Source: Cristatella mucedo (lineage: Eukaryota > Bryozoa > Phylactolaemata > Cristatellidae). Taken from it: 64,000 nt of DNA. The notes beneath the pieces were generated by a model. That model was not told the DNA's origin. It saw nothing but the letters and a program-made list of their open reading frames with translations, and did no database searches. A program made the translations under genes and the position numbers. The DNA lies in the NCBI GenBank assembly GCA_009760855.2, contig WPIO01000010.1, forward strand, positions 6,516,001 to 6,580,000, written 5' to 3'. This document shows positions 31,683-43,330 of the stretch, in pieces. Numbering within the stretch: position 1 is the first letter of the stretch; every line of letters begins with the position of its first letter.

Positions 31683-34600
31683 GCAATGTAATGTAATGTA
31701 TCCCCGTCAGAACCTCCACAAAGTCATAAAGACCATGTGGGTGTTACGTAGGAGAGTTTTGTATAGCCCACTCACAGCCTAAGCGGCTTTCAGTAAGCAT
31801 TCGGTAGCCAACAGACTTTGTCTCACGCAAAAAGAGAAAGTGGGAAGCATAGCAGAGTCAAGAGAGCAATTGAGGTAGTGATTAGCATAGAAGTAGCAGC
31901 TCAGGACCACTGAAAAAGATGTGCAATAGTCGGCCGTTGGAGAGTAGTTGTCGCTGAGTAAGAATTGTGGAAGCGAGTTCCACAGTCTAGGACCTGCAGA
32001 GCTAAAGCTTCTGTCGCCAACTTTCTTTAAGCTGAGAAAAGGGACAGCTAATTTATTGTCCACACAGGACCTGAGGGCGCGAACAGGCAGAAACTGATGC
32101 AGCAGTTCAGCTAGGTACGAAGGAGCCAAGCCGTGGGGGGCCTTGTGGGTCAGCGTAAGAACTCTGATCTCTATCCATTAGTCAACCGGCAACTGTCCTA
32201 GCTCTTTCAGCAGAGGTGACTCGTGCTCGAACCGCTGGGACTTGAAGACCAGACTTGCAGCCATATTCATAGTCCACTGTAGTGGAGTAAAAGCTTATTT
32301 TAGCAGCCCAGGCAAAAGGGAATTACAATAATCAAGCAGAGACAGAACTAAAGAGCTAGTTAAATTTTCTCAAGCCACTGTGGGAGACAGCTTTTGATCT
32401 TGGATAGGGATCAGATGCGATGGCTAGCTGTAGAGGCAGTCTTCTGAATGAAGCTTTTGAAATTGAGGCAGCTGTCGAACACGACACCTAGATTACGAGC
32501 ACGTGGTGCTGGTCGCACAATAGCATCACCTATTAGAACAGCAAAGCCTTTAAAATCCAGCCACGTGCTAAGTTTGTCCTATGAGCAGCAGTTCGGTTTT
32601 ATCGTCATTTAATTTCAGGAAGTTTTCAGACATCCAGGATCGAATATCGGCAAGGGAAGCATTCAGTTTCTCAGTTGCTGCAGCATATTCCGGCGGTTTG
32701 AATGAAAAATACAACTGAGTATCGTCAGCATAAATGTGATATCCTATTCCATGGGCCGTAATCACTTTTCCCAGAGGTTGTGTATAAATGAAGAACAGCA
32801 AGGGACCGAATACAGACCCTTAAGGGACTCCACAGGTGACCCTTCTTGTGTGTGTGACCAGACCCCCACACGACACGGATTGAACACGATCAAATAACTA
32901 CGATTTAGACCACGCCAGTGCTCCGTCTGCCAGACCGATCGTTGTACTCAATCGTTCAAGCAGAACTTCGTGATCAATGGTTTCGAAGGCAGCAGACAGA
33001 TCTAGCAGAGCTAGGGCAGTGACATTCCCGTCGTCGTTGCCACGTAGAATGTCATTGTTAACACGGAGGAGAACAGTTTCAGTAGAGTGCTGCCTCTTGA
33101 ACCCTGATTGAATGTTTCCGACATTCCATTATTTTCAATATGTTCAACTAGCTGCTTAGCAACAATTTTTTCAAGAATCTTTGATAAGAACGGAAGAAGA
33201 GAAACTGAACGATAGTTTGCTAAGACCTCTGTGTCTAATCCAGGCTTTTTAAGAATAGGTCTGACGATTGCCGATTTGAAGGACTTAGGGACGACCCCTT
33301 TTCCCGAAGAAGCATTAAAAGTCTTGGTTATGACAGGGTTAAGTTGTTCTGCTAGTGAAGACCACAGAGATGAAGGTATAGGGTCTTCAGGAGATGAACC
33401 CTTTTTGCTAGACCTTATTAAGGCAGCCACATCACAGGCAGAAACATCGGAGAACCTTTTAAGAAAGGTCACCGGTTTAGGAACGGCGATTGCTTTGGTC
33501 TGAGGGGGCTTAATGGAGGCACGAATGTGCACAATTTTTTCAGTAAAGAAGGCTGAAAACTTTTCGGCTGAGCCCTTAATATCTGGGGAGTCACACCTCA
33601 CAGCGTTGGCCAGTAAATGGTTTACTGTCTTATGAATCTGTTTAGTGTCCGACTGGTAGGAATTCAGCTTTCTAATGAAAAAAGAAGCCCTGGCTTTTTA
33701 AGATTTCGGGTGTAAACTCGAAGGAAGTCTTTAAAATTGACCAGGTCTGCCTCAGAGCCCATTTTCTTGAAACGACGTTCCAGCCTGGGCTTAACACGGC
33801 GCATCTTAAGGAGTTTTTTTGTAAATTGAAAGGAATCTCGACGACTTTGAACACAGATAGAGCGAACGGGAGCATGCTTGTCAAGTGCACTCCTGAGTTT
33901 TATGTTCATTGCATCAGTGAGGGTATCGAGGCTGCCGGTCTAGTCTGGATGCAGATCAAGAAGGCCTGCATCACAAACAGATTTCAAAAACTTGTCGATG
34001 TCAATGCTTTGTAAGTTACGTCGTTTTGAAAATTTGACATTGCCCTGTACGTAAGAGGTAGCAGGAACAGTAAACGAGACCAAACAATGATCTGATAGGG
34101 TCAGTGGGCACACCACAAAGTCAGTGGGGAGGACATCCTTTGTGATCACGAGATCTAGAATGTGGCCACCGACGTCGGTGCTATGATTAACGTGTTGGGC
34201 CAAACGAAAATTCTCCAGACATTTAAGAAATGAGCGAACCTGGCTGTTGCTAAGGTTGTCAACGTGAATATTGAAGTCTCCGACAATCAGTAACGGTCTG
34301 TCACCCATACATGTTTTAGCGAGGAACTCTGAAAACTCTTCTATAAACAAGTTTAGACAGCCAGAAGAAGGCCGGTATATTGCAACGGTGAGAGGCATTG
34401 TCTTGAATGAAGACCTGATAGCAACCGATTCAAACGCTGACCCTTACGAAAAACTGCACATTTTATAGCCAAACGATTCGCGAACAACAATTGCAACCCC
34501 GCCACCAACCTTGTCAGAACGCATGGACTGATAGAATGAGAACCCGGGTGGGGTGGTCTCGGAAATACAGCTACTGGAACAAGGTGCATCCAGGTTTCGG

Positions 34601-35185
34601 TAAGCAGAAATGCATCTAGCTTCTCCTGGACCACCTGATCGCAGATAAGTAACCCCTTGGTTTTTAGGGAGCGGACATTTAGTAGGCGGAATTTAAGAGA
34701 CTGTCTAGGCGACGGCGATGAAGCGGCTCCTATTCTCTACCGTTTGCGTCCCTCCGGGTGGACGCTGGCTCTACGAATTTGAATTGGACCTTTGTAACGG
34801 CCATCGGAGGACATTTCAAAAAGTGCTGGGCTACTGCTGGTGGGCTACTAAGGCAAAAAGTACTATTTAGCGCTTTAAACTTACGAGTCATAAGTTTGAT
34901 AGCCGAGCTGTTGATAGGGCGAACTCAGGATGCAGTGAGGTTCTCACTGACCCGCCAGAGAAGGCCTGCTGGTAGGTATCGACTAATGGCGACATCACAT
35001 CTTATGCTAAGCAGGTCCTGTTTTGTGTAGCATATCCGAGGACAGCTCATAAATAGCCACAGTGAACATAGCAGCGGAATACCTGAAGGTATTACAGAGA
35101 AATCAAATAAAGGTCCACACCACTCTAGGAGTCACCCTAGGCCGCTCTTTAGCTTGGGGAAGAATGAGCAAATGAAGCAGGCAAG
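31683..35185 (-). mobile_element. LINE B, longest copy: 5' region, endonuclease, RT, 3' end (dead)
   Basis: The reference copy of LINE B. From the 5' end at about 35185, a 5' region is followed by the endonuclease start (LDAFLLTETW, 34634-34590). The endonuclease body (34398-33940) has IYRPSSG, the metal-site VGDFNIHVDN, LDLVITKD and catalytic LSDHCLVSF. An RT N-terminal part (33601-33011) has ILKKPGLDTEVLANYRSVSL, and the RT core at 32801-32568 has [16 protein letters not shown]. The C-terminal segment (32129-31779) has SYLAELLHQFLPVRALRS and GDRSFSSAGPRLWNSLP. The ATGTA-type tail is at 31686-31700. At least four frame breaks make it dead. Layout fits a CR1-clade LINE that nicks with an APE-type endonuclease. 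Confidence 0.85.
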
Positions 35186-35874
35186 TATAAAGATTGCGAT
35201 TGTCTTGGTATCATCCGAAAAGACGCTGCTGATAGTTGCAGTGGTCCATCGCCTACCAGGTACCAAATCCTCCTTTATGTCAGATTTATCCGATCTCATG
35301 TCAATTCTGTTTGCCAGAAATTGAGACTACCTCGTTATGGGTGATTTCAACGTTCACTTTAACAACCCATCTGAAGCTCTCAGTACCGAATTTCGTGCAT
35401 TGCGTGACTCATTGTCTCTTGTGGCTCATGTGCATGGCCCAACTCACATCAAGGGTCACATACTCGACCAGATTTTCTCATACAACTGCACTTTGTCATC
35501 ACAAAATCTTGCTTATCTGACCACATGCAGATCTCATTCAATTTGCAGAGTTTGCCCACCTCCTCTAAAATAACCTGTGAATCGCGAAACCTCAGGACCC
35601 TTGACATCGATGCTGATCGTGCGAGAATATATGCTTAACCTGTGCTGCTCAGTCCTCCCTCTGATCTGTCATCATTGGTAGATAGCTACATTACGACACT
35701 TGCTAACACGGTCAACGAGTTTGCACCTCTGACAAAGCACAATGTCGCTGCCCACCAAGACGGCCTATGGTTTACCACAAACATTAAACTAGCCAGGTCT
35801 ACTAAGCGAAAGCTTTAAAAAGGATACAAGAGATCTGGACTGACTTTCCATCGACAGGCATATGATGACTACTG
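35186..35874 (+). mobile_element. LINE A copy, endonuclease part (interrupted element)
   Basis: Starts abruptly in the APE endonuclease (IVAVVHRLPGTKSSF), then VMGDFNVHFNNPSEALSTEF, HIKGHILDQIFSYNC and a frameshift. It ends at CTACTGTA at 35874, where a 1.67-kb foreign insert begins. The element resumes at 37546 exactly where the uninterrupted copies continue. Its left end abuts the 5' end of the LINE B copy, head to head. Confidence 0.85.

Positions 35875-35930
<56 letters not shown>
35875..35930. repeat. (TA)n microsatellite at left edge of insert
   Basis: About 27 TA units with one TG interruption directly follow the LINE A sequence and mark the left edge of the insert. Confidence 0.9.
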
Positions 35931-35932
<2 letters not shown>

Positions 35933-36085
35933 ACCGCACAGACAAGCTCGTCCCCCGGCTCTCTACCGGTGGACTGTGTGATGCAGTGCTGCGGTGCGGT
36001 TAAAACACAGGCGGCCACAAATGGGTGCCGAAAGCAACAGTTTATTGTGGGCTTGTTCGTAGCGGTTACGTGCCGGCGCAAGCGC

Positions 36086-36308
36086 TTTACGAGGCGCGCA
36101 CCGGACCAACGGGGTTAACTGGGCGAACTCCCGAAGTCCGAGTACAACCAACTACCCTGTGCGTTTACGCGGCGCGTATCGGTCCGACGGAGTTAACTGC
36201 ACGAAGTCCCCAAACCCGACTATAATCACTACCCTACGCGTTTACACGGCGTGTACTGGACCGACGGAGTTTACTGCGCGAACTCCCGAAGTCCGAGTAT
36301 AACTAACT
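36086..36308 (+). repeat. Tandem repeat of about 78 bp, GC-rich
   Basis: Nearly three units share CGGAGTTAACTGCRCGAA, CCCGAAGTCCGAGTA and AACTACCCTRTGCG. The two complete units are 78 and 77 bp. The base composition is clearly more GC-rich than the surrounding LINE, so the insert seems to have a different origin. No coding frame runs through all units. Confidence 0.75.
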
Positions 36309-36436
36309 ACCCTATGCGCGCGTCACTACAGCACCCCAAGATACGAGCGGCTAACTGTGTAGCCGGCAGAACACACTGAGCAGTCTAAGTTGCACTTAGC
36401 TGTCCGTCGCCCTAGGTTCGTCTCTTGTGCTCTCGA

Positions 36437-36836
36437 AGCGTATTTATGCTCTCTCGCTCTCGCTCCCTCTCACTCTCTCTCCCTCTCCCTCTCCCTCTCA
36501 CCCTCTCACCCTCTCACCCTCTCACCCTCTCACCCTCTCTCCCTCTCTCCCTCTCTCCCTCGCTCCCTCGCTCCCTCGCTCCCTCGCTCCCTCGCTCCCT
36601 CGCTCCCTCGCTCCCTCGCTCCCTCGCTCCCTCGCTCCCTCGCTCCCTCGCTCCCTCGCTCCCTCGCTCCCTCGCTCCCTCGCTCCCTCTCTCCCTCTCT
36701 CCCTCTCTCCCTCTCTCCCTCTCTCCCTCTCTCCCTCGCTCCCTCGCTCCCTCGCTCCCTTTCTCCCTCTCTCTCTCTCCCTCGCTCCCTCGCTCCCTCG
36801 CTCCCTCGCTCCCTCTCTCCCTCTCTCCCTCTCTCC

Positions 36837-36921
<85 letters not shown>

Positions 36922-36923
36922 CC

Positions 36924-37009
<86 letters not shown>
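36437..37009. repeat. Long polypyrimidine tract: (CTCCCTCG)n, (CTCCCTCT)n and (CT)n
   Basis: About 570 bp of almost pure C/T on the plus strand. A (CTCACC)-type start leads into at least fifteen CTCCCTCG octamers, then CTCCCTCT, then two long CT dinucleotide runs split by short CCCC interruptions. Long open frames of Ser/Leu/Pro/Arg or Arg/Glu in several phases are artefacts of the repeat. Confidence 0.95.
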
Positions 37010-37011
<2 letters not shown>

Positions 37012-37084
37012 CCCTTCACCTTGGGCATAGCTGTTATTGTTTTTGTCGGACCCTAGCTCTCGGTGTCTGTCCTCGGCCTAATTC

Positions 37085-37200
37085 TTCCTGGTTAGCCATT
37101 GGCTAGCCCCTGGCTAGCCCTTGGTCACTCCTCGGCAAGTCATCGGCCAGTCCTTGGCTAGTCCTTGGCTAGTCCTTGGCCAATCCTTGGCTAGTCCGCC
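37085..37200 (+). repeat. Short tandem repeat of TTGGCTAGTCC units
   Basis: Six to eight imperfect 11-18-bp units of the type GGCTAGTCCTTGGCTAGTCC lie just downstream of the CT tract. Function unknown. Confidence 0.7.
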
Positions 37201-37280
37201 TGCTACGGTTGCTCTAGATGCCCTAGTCAGACCCACTAAGGCAAGGGCTAATATCGCAGCTAGCATGAGAGCGGCTCCGC

Positions 37281-37411
<131 letters not shown>

Positions 37412-37545
37412 TATTCATTTATATAGCGCCTCAAGAGAACTTAATCTCTATTCAAACGCTTCACATACGCCTCGGGGCTCGAGCCCACGACCTCAGTCAG
37501 ATCTTGGTCGGGGCGAGATCCTTTACAGCTAAACGAAACCATCTG
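37412..37545 (-). mobile_element. tRNA-derived SINE 1, second copy
   Basis: On the minus strand: ATGGTTTCGTTTAGCTGTAA (degenerate A-box region), CCCCGACCAAGATCTGACTG, a B-box-like GGGCTCGAGCCCC, then a tail (AGAGATTAAGTTCTCTTGAG, GCGCTATATAAATG) resembling the end of LINE A. It shares CCCCGACCAAGATC and the LINE-like tail with the copy at 24305. It forms the right edge of the 1.67-kb insert in the LINE A copy. Confidence 0.65.
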
Positions 37546-39642
37546 GGAAGGTCGTACCGATCGATTCTAGCAAAGGCCAAGTCTAGCTTCTATAGAAACA
37601 TTGTTGAATCACAGGTGCACAATCCAAAAATGCTGGTATCGAAGATCAACCATCTTCTCAACCACTCCCAGATTAGCTGCTTACCTGATGATCCTTGTGA
37701 TGGTAACGATGATCTCTTCTCTAGATTCTTTGTGCAGAAGACAGACAAGATCGGGAAGTCCATCTCTGCGATGACAACATCTCGACTATACTGCTGTTCC
37801 CTGATTCCTGGCTGCACCTCGATGTTTACATTTAAGCAGGTCACTAGTGATCTAGTCCAGAAGTTCGTATCTCAATCAAAGAAGACAAGTCTTATGGACC
37901 CTATTCCCACTGTCCTGCTCCGACGTTGCATTTATCTGTTGCTGCCATGCATATCTAACTTCATTAATATGTCATTAGCCTCAGGTCATGTCCCAGTACC
38001 ATTAAAAAAAAAGTAGTCGGGCCACTTCTCAAAAAATCGAAGCTAGGCCAAGAGTACGTAAGCAATTATAGCCCAGTCTTACTTTTACCATTCCAATCAA
38101 AGACACTGGAACGAGTCGTGGCAGACAAGCCGAACTCATATATCGAGACCTCACACCTTGCTGCTAAGTTTCAATCTGGCATTAAAGCTAAGCACTCCAC
38201 AGAGCCAGCACTGCTTAGGGTATACAACGACCTACTTAGGCATGCAGACATGGGTAGAGTGTCTCTGCTTGTTTTGATTGATCTTCCAGCAGCATTTGAT
38301 ACCATCGATCACAAAGTTCTTCTAGAGCGCCTTTCATCTCGCTAGGGCATCACTGGCACTGCTCTGCAGTGGTTCATGTATTACCTCAGTGGGAGACACC
38401 AGAGTATTGACGTGAATGGTCAAAGGTCATCTGAGGTACCTCTGAAATGTGGCGTGCCTCAGGGCTTCGTGCTAGGTCTGATTCTTTTTGCGGTTTATGC
38501 TCTCCCTCTTGCTGATGCGATTGCCAAGCACAATCTAGACTTTCACCTCTATGTGGACGACACTCAGTTGAACCTTTGCTTTAATCCCTCCCAGCCTTTG
38601 AGCTCCTCAAATTCTCTCAACTCACTTGCTGCATGTATTGATGACATCCACACAAGGATGGCAGCACATTTTCTAGAACTAATCGATGATGAAACTAACT
38701 TAATTCTTATGGGCAAACCATGTATGATTCACAAATTGAAAAGGATGAAGCTTAAAATTGGCTCTATCAGCAAATCACAAGTTGAATGAGCTCGAAATCT
38801 AGGTGTCATATTCCAAAGCGACGTGCCGTTAGACGTCTATATCGGCTCCACAGTCCACTCTGCCTATTTTCAGTTCCAAAACGTTGCTAAAACTTGGGAT
38901 TGTTTAGATAAGGATACCATGTCCAATTTCGTCCATGCATTCGTGACATCCCGTCTCGACTTCTTAAACTCACTGCTTACTGGCCTACCAGCATGTGCGA
39001 TCAGGCGATTGCAGCCGGTGCAAAACTCTGCAGCTAGGCTTGTCCGTCGTGAGCTTCGCAGTTGCCACATTAATCCACTTCTCGCTGATCTCCACTGGCT
39101 ACCAGTCAATCAACGGATTGACTTCAAGGTTTTGTCGCTCACTTTTAAGTCACTTCATTCTTTTGTTCCAGCCTATCTCTCAGATATACTCCCCCATGAG
39201 GCCAAGCATCGTACCCCACCTTTTTGGAATCTAACAGCGTACATATACCCCGAACAAGCCACAAATTCTTTGGAGATCCTGCATTAATTCGTATGTTTCC
39301 ACATCTTGAAACTTCCTCCCGACCTGCGCCAGAACATCCCTCGACCTGACCACATCTAAAAAGAACTTAAAAACACATAAATTTAGGACAGCATTTAGTG
39401 AGTCCCTGTAATTAGTCCTTCATGGGGTTATGATTGCTCACACTGTGCATGCTGCCACTAACCACATTTGTATACCAACCCTGTGCATGTCAACCCTAAC
39501 CATGTTATTCATTTTGTTTGTTTATCAAGCATGATTTTACTCACTATTCAATTGCATTTCATTTTGCAGCAAATGTAAAGCGCCTATAGAGAGAGCTTAA
39601 GTTATCTGAGGGCGCTTTATTAAGTGCATTATTATTATTACT
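37546..39642 (+). mobile_element. LINE A copy, linker, RT and 3' end (continuation of 35186)
   Basis: The element resumes at GGTCGTACCGATCG. A linker (37504-38016) has VESQVHNPKMLVSKINHLLN. RT blocks follow: LVLIDLPAAFDTIDHKVLL (motif A), a TAG at 38343, VPQGFVLGLILFAVYALPL, and a catalytic box changed to YVDD (38376-38789). Thumb and C-terminal blocks are at 38823-39287 (IRRLQPVQNSAARLV, DLHWLPVNQRIDFKVL). The 3' UTR ends GCATTATTATTATTA at about 39642. This is the best-preserved RT region in the window, but stops and frameshifts make it dead. Its C-terminal part shares derived residues with the 17460-20770 copy, suggesting one subfamily. Confidence 0.9.
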
Positions 39643-39727
39643 GTTTCAGTGGCTGTTTTCTTATTCGATGCTGGCAAAAGCTTCAATTTTTGAAAGGAGT
39701 TACATCAAAGAGGATATTCAGTTTGAT

Positions 39728-39955
39728 TCTCTGCTTATGTAATGTATTGTAATGTATCTCCGTCTTTAACTCCATAAAGCCATAAAGACTATAGCTGCTA
39801 GCAGGAACCTTTTGTTTAGCCCACTCATAACCTAATCGGCTTTCACTAAGCATTGGGTAGCCAACAGACTTTATCTCACTCACCAAAGAGAATGTGGGAG
39901 GCATAGCAGAGTCAGGAGAGCAGTTGAGGTAGTGATTCGCTGCTCTACCGTTCTC
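39728..39955 (-). mobile_element. LINE B 3' fragment
   Basis: An ATGTA-type tail (TATGTAATGTATTGTAATG) is followed by the reversed 3' UTR and the final ORF2 codons, up to GAGGTAGTGATTCGC. 5'-truncated. Confidence 0.75.
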
Positions 39956-41155
39956 TTTAACTTGCTCGACGACTTACAGCTTCAATTAAACATGCAGGCC
40001 AAAATAATGATCGCCACGAACACTCGCAAGAATAATGGTCACCACGTATCCCCTAGACTCGTCAGTCCGATCCCACGTTCAAGTCATGGCTTCCATCAGA
40101 CAAGAGCACCTTCAGAGACCGTGTCTACTGCTGAGACAATGCGTCCGTCCTGTTCAACTCACTGAAGGCTAATATTAGTTATATTTGTTTTTTTCATTGC
40201 TTCCAGTTTTTAATTTAATCGATAACTCCTAATTCTAAAATCTGGAAAATACTCTCGATGCCACCAACTAGATGGAAAATAAATGCGGCTTTGACGGATG
40301 CCTCTGGCAAGGTGAAACGAGCTTCTTCCAGTTACACTATAATCCTGGAGGCAAATGCATTTCCATACCTTGTCATATTGGCACCCAAACTTTAATAAAA
40401 TCAGTGAAGCTGTCAGAAATTTTAATGCCCAGACATTCATTGCTACTACCTTAGCTTGCCATGCAAAGAAGTAAGTTAATGAAAATCTGCTTAACTACAG
40501 CCTGTCGCCAGAGTCAACAGGCATGTCGAAACCTGCTAACCATATTGAGCCACGCCAACTGAAGCTTGGCCGCTATACTGAAGCCTAAATGTTTTCTGAT
40601 GAAATTAGCATTGTCTTCTATATAAAATGTAGTATTTAAAACATGTTTTCAAGCATCTATTGTTTTGGGGGAGCTCGGCACGTCCTTGACGATCTCTGCT
40701 GCATCAAAAAGGACATCCTAAATAAAATTCTTCATTGGAATCTCATTCGCTTAGAATTCGTATCAGATAGAGAATCAGGGCAGTCTATTCTGGAGAACTT
40801 ATGACGGGTCAAGTTGCACAATATATTTAAGTTTGAATGTTTAACGTGGACAACGATCGAGGCGGATCCCGGCTAATTATAGACTCATAATATGAAAGGA
40901 GTGTCGCTTATATTTTAAATATTATATATTTTAAAAAGGCTTATTTAGAGAACAATAATTCGATCAAATTATTGTAAGTGTCAATATCCACGTACCAACA
41001 ACTTAAAACCAGTGATCTTTAGGGGCATACTGCTCCATCAGTGTGCCTAGATGGGTAAGGTATTATGAGCCAGATTTTTGTCTTGCAAGCAGGCATGCCT
41101 CATTCTCATTTTATTGAGTAACCTAGTAATTTACACTTATCTGTGTCAATTTTAG
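39956..41155. other. Non-coding stretch upstream of CD225 exon
   Basis: No gene or repeat was recognised. If the exon at 26763 is the 5' partner of the one at 41156, this is the end of that intron. It ends with a pyrimidine-containing acceptor, CAATTTTAG at 41147-41155. Confidence 0.35.
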
Positions 41156-41636
41156 CCCGTGGTTATCACCCAACTCCCTTCAGCGAGCTTGCCTCCACAA
41201 AATCATCTCAGCTGGTCGATATTCAACTTTCTCTGCTGCTTCTGGCCCCTTGGCCTGGCCACAATCGTCTTCTCGGTGAAGGTTGGCAGTGCATGGAGCC
41301 ACCAGGAGGCCAGGAGCTACTCCATCATGGCAAGAAACCTCAACATATCAGCAACTGTGCTTGCACCCGTGCTTGTGGCTATAGTGGTGGGCTCCGTCTC
41401 GGGGTTCAACTTATGTGACGGCTTACTCCAGCAGTTACAAGAGTTACAACTACCCATACTACTCCGTCAATACACCTAGCTCATACTATTATAGCTACCA
41501 GACTTCTTACAGCTACTTCACAACGTACAATTACTATATTTATTACTATGACGCCTACTATGACACTTACGACTTTTATTACAGTACGGGATACCAATAT
41601 TTTACAGCTTACCAGTATACTCAAGGAGTTATCTAG
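41156..41636 (+). pseudogene. CD225 membrane exon with tyrosine-rich C-terminal tail, one frameshift
   Basis: After an AG acceptor, the exon reads in phase 0 as PVVITQLPSASLPPQNHLSW. The CD225 domain follows: FNFLCCFWPLGLATIVF with the double cysteine, a loop KVGSAWSHQEARSYSIM, and a second membrane helix (SATVLAPVLVAIVVGSV). Then the frame breaks at a GGGG run (41401-41404). One base fewer joins it to a 73-codon frame (41415-41636) with about 27 tyrosines, in motifs such as SSYYYSYQTSYSYF and NYYIYYYDAYYDTYDFYY. That tail ends with GVI and TAG. Without the shift the protein ends in an unrelated short tail at 41479. The homologue at 10070 lacks any Tyr-rich tail. The shift may be a real lesion or a homopolymer sequencing error. 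Whether the tail is translated is inference. Confidence 0.6.
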
Positions 41637-42814
41637 TGCGTATTCCTACTAAATTTAAGTGGTGGTTAAAAATGGTACTTATTACTAATGGCTTTAAAGC
41701 ATGCAGTATTGCATTATAAAAGCAAATAGTTATGAAAATAACACCTTTGCACTTACATCATTTGCGTGACTGTGAAGCATATTATTCACATTTGTGCAAT
41801 ATTACCGTGTGGTTTGCAACCTTTTCTCTACTGTGAATGAGAGCTAAAATCGGAATTCTTGTTATAATAACAGTACCTGTTTGCCATATAATTAAAACTT
41901 TAAATGTGATACTGTCTTGAGTCAAAACCAGGAGCATTTCAGTGGCCAAAATTTTCAGCTCAAAATAAAAATTGGTCATTTTGCAACATCAAACTTGAGT
42001 TTAGTTTTTCTCGTCGAAGAGTTACTGCTATTTTTCTACCACTTTTCACTAAGTAAAGTGCAGTAGAACAAAATTCGACGGTCATTTAATAATCACAATT
42101 TTTTTACTTCTTTAAAATATCTTTGGAAGATGACTTAGATAGTTTTGCTATATTATATATCTGCTAGGCCAAAGTTAGTATAAAAAAGTAAATTCACATT
42201 TCCCTCTCAAAATAAATTGTGGCAATTCCTATCTCGTGTATGACACTGGCTGATTGCGGTCAATAATCCAGAAGACTTTGTGATTAACTAATAATAGATA
42301 CAACTTTGCATTAAATTTATGAAGCCAGCGACAGCTGCAGCAAAAAACTGTAATCCCAACAGTAGTACTTTCTAGGTAATTTCTCCACTACTCTCTGAAA
42401 CTTACTTCGAAGTTCTCTTATCTATCCTCTCCTATCTTGATCTCTATCTCTTGCATTCAGATTACGAGATGCGATATGGAGAGCTGACAAGAAGCCATTC
42501 GCCTGTCAATGGTCAATAAACTCACGTCTATAAAACTTTAATAATGCAGCGACGAGAAACACACACGTGGGTCACAGAAGAGGCAGACTAAGATCGGAGC
42601 AAAAAAAGAGTCGAGCATATGTTAGTGCTAAACCGATTACTTTCGGCCTGGTGAGCCGCCATTCAGAAGAAGCCTGTTGCTTGTGGCTTCTTTTTGAAAT
42701 CCACTGTCCAATCAGCTTTGGCTGACATGGCAGAAGAGGAGATCAACTGGCCAAGAGGTATTCTGCGTCCTGCCGATCAGCTGTCGTCAGATGCTCGAAA
42801 AACGTAGTTGTTCT
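41637..42814. other. Non-coding stretch, nothing recognised
   Basis: No gene, known repeat or clear polyadenylation signal could be assigned in these 1.2 kb. Confidence 0.35.
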
Positions 42815-43330
42815 GGATCATTAGTTTAAGCCGAATGGCGTCCATCAACTTAATCGACAATCACAGCTTGACCACAAAGGCATCCAGACTTAAATGACAA
42901 ATACAGTTGCATATTGACAGCATACAAAAGATATCCTATTTCATGGGCCTGAATCACTCCTCCCAGAGGTTGAGTGTAAATTGAGAACTGCAACACAATG
43001 AGGATGGACCCTGTAGCATTTCACAGGTGACTGGTTTGGCTGATAAGACCTGAGCCCCATATGACATGGACTGACACGACCAGACGATGTATAATTTAAA
43101 CTAAGTCAGTGCCTCGCCTGCCAGACAAATTAATTTCCCAAGTCACTGGTAACACTCAGTCGCATATCATAAAACACGCTCAAGTGAAATAATCTGATGC
43201 TGCTTGTGTTGCTGGCCAATTTGTGACAGTTGCCACAACAATGAATCTCCAAGTTCCACTGCACACATATGCACCCATGGCCATTTAATGTCTGAATTAA
43301 GAAGCTCGGCATCCTCTTTATAAGCTTGGA
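42815..43330 (-). mobile_element. LINE B reverse transcriptase fragment
   Basis: Matches the reversed LINE B RT core: GATATCCTATTTCATGGGCC, then TCCCAGAGGTTGAGTGTAAA and ATTTCACAGGTGACTGG, corresponding to the YADD and PQG regions of the copy at 31683. The catalytic motif is lost. Confidence 0.65.

Noticed and set aside
35869-36081. Open frames ending in repeated Tyr-Ile (also at 37121-37363 and 44115-44313)
   Set aside because: Caused by TA microsatellites.
36390-37106. Long Ser/Leu/Pro/Arg-rich open frames in three phases, and an Arg/Glu-rich one on the other strand
   Set aside because: They are produced by the CT-rich octamer and dinucleotide repeats. All phases are open because the repeat holds no stop codon.
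41415-41636. Tyr-rich frame as a mere TA/TAC microsatellite artefact
   Set aside because: Rejected as an explanation: codons and intervening residues vary, there is no perfect repeat, and it ends in a normal stop right after a CD225 domain.
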